From G963674685 sp964591275 (GTDB lineage Bacteria; Lernaellota; Lernaellaia; JACKCT01), in contig CAZQAE010000070.1 in the NCBI GenBank assembly GCA_964591275.1, forward strand, positions 1-25,421: a stretch of DNA of 25,421 bases, in the 5' to 3' direction. The notes under the pieces are model-generated. The model was not told where the DNA came from and searched no databases. It worked only from the letters and a program-made list of their open reading frames with translations. Shown here in pieces: positions 24,238 to 25,421 of the stretch (position 1 is the first letter of the stretch; every line of letters begins with the position of its first letter). A program made the position numbers and the translations under genes.

Positions 24238-24616
24238 TCTGATGTTTGCCCATTAGAAATCAAATTCTTTGCGTATTGCGCAGAATATTTCCGGGGTCTC
24301 CGTTTGAGCCTTTGTTCAAGAAGGGTTTAGGGTCTGGGGTTTAGGGTTTGAGGTAGGAGCGGCTATAGGAATGTGGAATTTCGAATGCGGAATGAATGCG
24401 TCACTCGAAATTCGAAATTCGAAAAAGCCCCATCAGGGGCGACATTCCTGCTGTGATCGAAAGCCCCGCAGAGGCGCAGGTTCGTAGCCCAGGAGCCTGC
24501 GGAGCAGGCGGCACAATATTAGCCCCGAGCGTGAGCTCGGGGGATAAGGATCAACCAACCTCTATGCGAAGCCCCGCCGATGGCGGGGCGACACAGCCGC
24601 TCCCGCCTGCCCTTTC
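24238..24616. repeat. Mosaic of small intergenic repeats and hairpins
   Basis: No gene seen. From left to right: a GGTCTGGGGTTTAGGGTTT low-complexity stretch (24330-24348), GTAGGAGCGGCTATAG (24354-24369), and the 20-nt block 24375-24394 (inverted copy at 10335-10354). Four GC-rich hairpins follow. These are 24427-24440 (GCCCC-ATCA-GGGGC then GACA), 24495-24509 (GCCTGC-GGA-GCAGGC), 24523-24542 (CCCCGAGC-GTGA-GCTCGGGG) and 24571-24589 (GCCCCGCC-GAT-GGCGGGGC then GACA). The recurring AGCCCC-loop-GGGGCGACA design points to one repeat family. Their strand and spacing do not suit terminators. Confidence 0.65.
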
Positions 24617-25421
24617 TCATGACTTCTGCTTTGCCATCTCATCAAGAAGTTTTTGCAGATTGTCTTTGCACGTTTTCACATTGGGATGCTCGGGACCGAA
24701 GGCGTTTTCAAATATCTCTATCGCCCTTCTGAACAGGGGCTTGGCTTCGGTATATTTCCCTTGGGCGTGGTAAAGCCCGGCCAGATTGTTCAGTCCCGTC
24801 GCGACTTGTGTGTGTTCGGCGCCTAAAGCCTTCTCCCATATCTCAAGCGCCCTTTTGTACAAAGGTTCGGCCTCCGCGTATTTCCCTTGCGCATCATAAA
24901 GCCCGGCCAGATTGTTCAGGCCTATGGCCAGATCGGGATGATCCGGCCCTAATGACGTTTCATAGATTGTAATCGCCTTTCTGCACAGAGGCTCGGCCTC
25001 GGCGTATTTCCCTTGAGCGCGGTAAAGCTCGGCCAGGTCGTTCAAACTGGTTCCCAGGTTGGGATGCTCCGGCCCTAGGGATTTCTCAAAGATCGAAAGC
25101 GCCCTTTTGTACAAGGGTTCAGCTTTGTCGTATTTCCCTTGTGTTTTTAGAAGTTTGGCCAGATTGCCCAGACCCATAGCAAGGCTGGGATGATCCGATC
25201 CCAGGGCCTTTTCTTCGATCTCAAGCGCCCTTTGGTACAAAGGCTCGGCCTCGGCGTATTTCCCTTGCGCGCGGTAAAGCTCGGCCAGATTGTTCAGGCC
25301 CGTGGCAACACTTGGATGGTCGGGTCCCAATGCCTTTTCTTTGATCTCAAGCGCTCTTTTGTACAAGGGCTCAGCTTCCGCGTATTTCCCTTGATCCATT
25401 AAAAGCAAGGCTAGGTTGTTC
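24617..25421 (-). CDS. TPR protein, kinesin-light-chain type (5' end outside window)
   Basis: The frame is open through the right edge. The visible 267 codons contain six 42-residue tetratricopeptide repeats of the pattern NNLAxLYxAQGKYAEAEPLYKRALEI-x-EKALGPDHP, a TPR_12/kinesin-light-chain-like array, then a short Lys-rich end (KLLDEMAKQKS). In DNA the unit is 126 bp and highly similar between copies. Such arrays form a superhelical scaffold for protein binding and are often attached to CHAT, NB-ARC or kinase domains at the N-terminus, which would be outside the window. Nothing shows the partner. Confidence 0.9.
   Translation of the reverse strand, partial: NNLALLLMDQGKYAEAEPLYKRALEIKEKALGPDHPSVATGLNNLAELYRAQGKYAEAEPLYQRALEIEEKALGSDHPSLAMGLGNLAKLLKTQGKYDKAEPLYKRALSIFEKSLGPEHPNLGTSLNDLAELYRAQGKYAEAEPLCRKAITIYETSLGPDHPDLAIGLNNLAGLYDAQGKYAEAEPLYKRALEIWEKALGAEHTQVATGLNNLAGLYHAQGKYTEAKPLFRRAIEIFENAFGPEHPNVKTCKDNLQKLLDEMAKQKS

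Noticed and set aside
24640..25421. Regular 126-bp repeats as a CRISPR-like or satellite array
   Set aside because: They translate as a continuous series of TPR units with no spacers, so they are coding repeats.

Overview
The window looks like a chromosomal segment of a Gram-negative, probably anaerobic bacterium of a deltaproteobacterial-type or poorly cultured lineage. The basis is a signal-peptide or lipoprotein export style with long Asp-rich linkers, a soluble multi-PAS histidine kinase, HdrD/GlpC-like Fe-S oxidoreductases, an archaeal-type HDAC-like hydrolase, and apparent selenocysteine use. The taxon cannot be fixed from the sequence alone. TGA is an ordinary stop here: it ends rnc, era and both Fe-S oxidoreductase genes.

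Layout. From 1 to 4158, all on the minus strand, lie an HDAC-like deacetylase, a GNAT acetyltransferase and a large multi-PAS/GAF sensor histidine kinase that runs off the left edge. A divergent condensation-domain-like acyltransferase follows (4255-5568). Next come a palindromic element carrying a 7-codon micro-ORF, tRNA-Arg(ACG) on the minus strand with a strong terminator, a YfhO-like multi-span membrane protein and an exported Asp-rich protein. A radical SAM protein with an N-terminal zinc-ribbon-like motif, resembling Tes/MJ0619, converges on these. From 13451 down to 10433 is the housekeeping cluster rnc-era-der with ATGA/TGATG overlaps, preceded by an acetyl-CoA hydrolase/CoA-transferase gene. 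From 15250 to 16100 is a repeat-rich zone with a decayed beta-helix gene end.

The main discovery is at 16274-17710. A metallophosphatase (UshA-like) gene is interrupted by one in-frame TGA. Directly after the TGA is a 7-bp hairpin with a GGTCTT loop that starts exactly 18 nt downstream. This matches, as I recall it, the geometry and loop of the E. coli fdhF bacterial SECIS. The TGA sits where I recall relatives having Cys in a P-C-G-C motif. I interpret the locus as one selenoprotein gene (Sec56) that normal gene callers would split or truncate.

Downstream are a neutral-ceramidase-like lipoprotein with an Asp-rich linker, a convergent exported protein whose 5' end overlaps a MITE-like palindrome, a tandem pair of Fe-S/CCG-domain oxidoreductases with overlapping ends, and a TPR (kinesin-light-chain type) protein that runs off the right edge.

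The intergenic regions are unusually rich in dispersed short repeats. These include CACTAATCAC-type islands, GGAATTTCGAATGCGGAATG islands, small AGCCCC-loop-GGGGCGAC hairpins and a TGTCATTTCGA palindrome. Several abut gene ends and supply stop codons.
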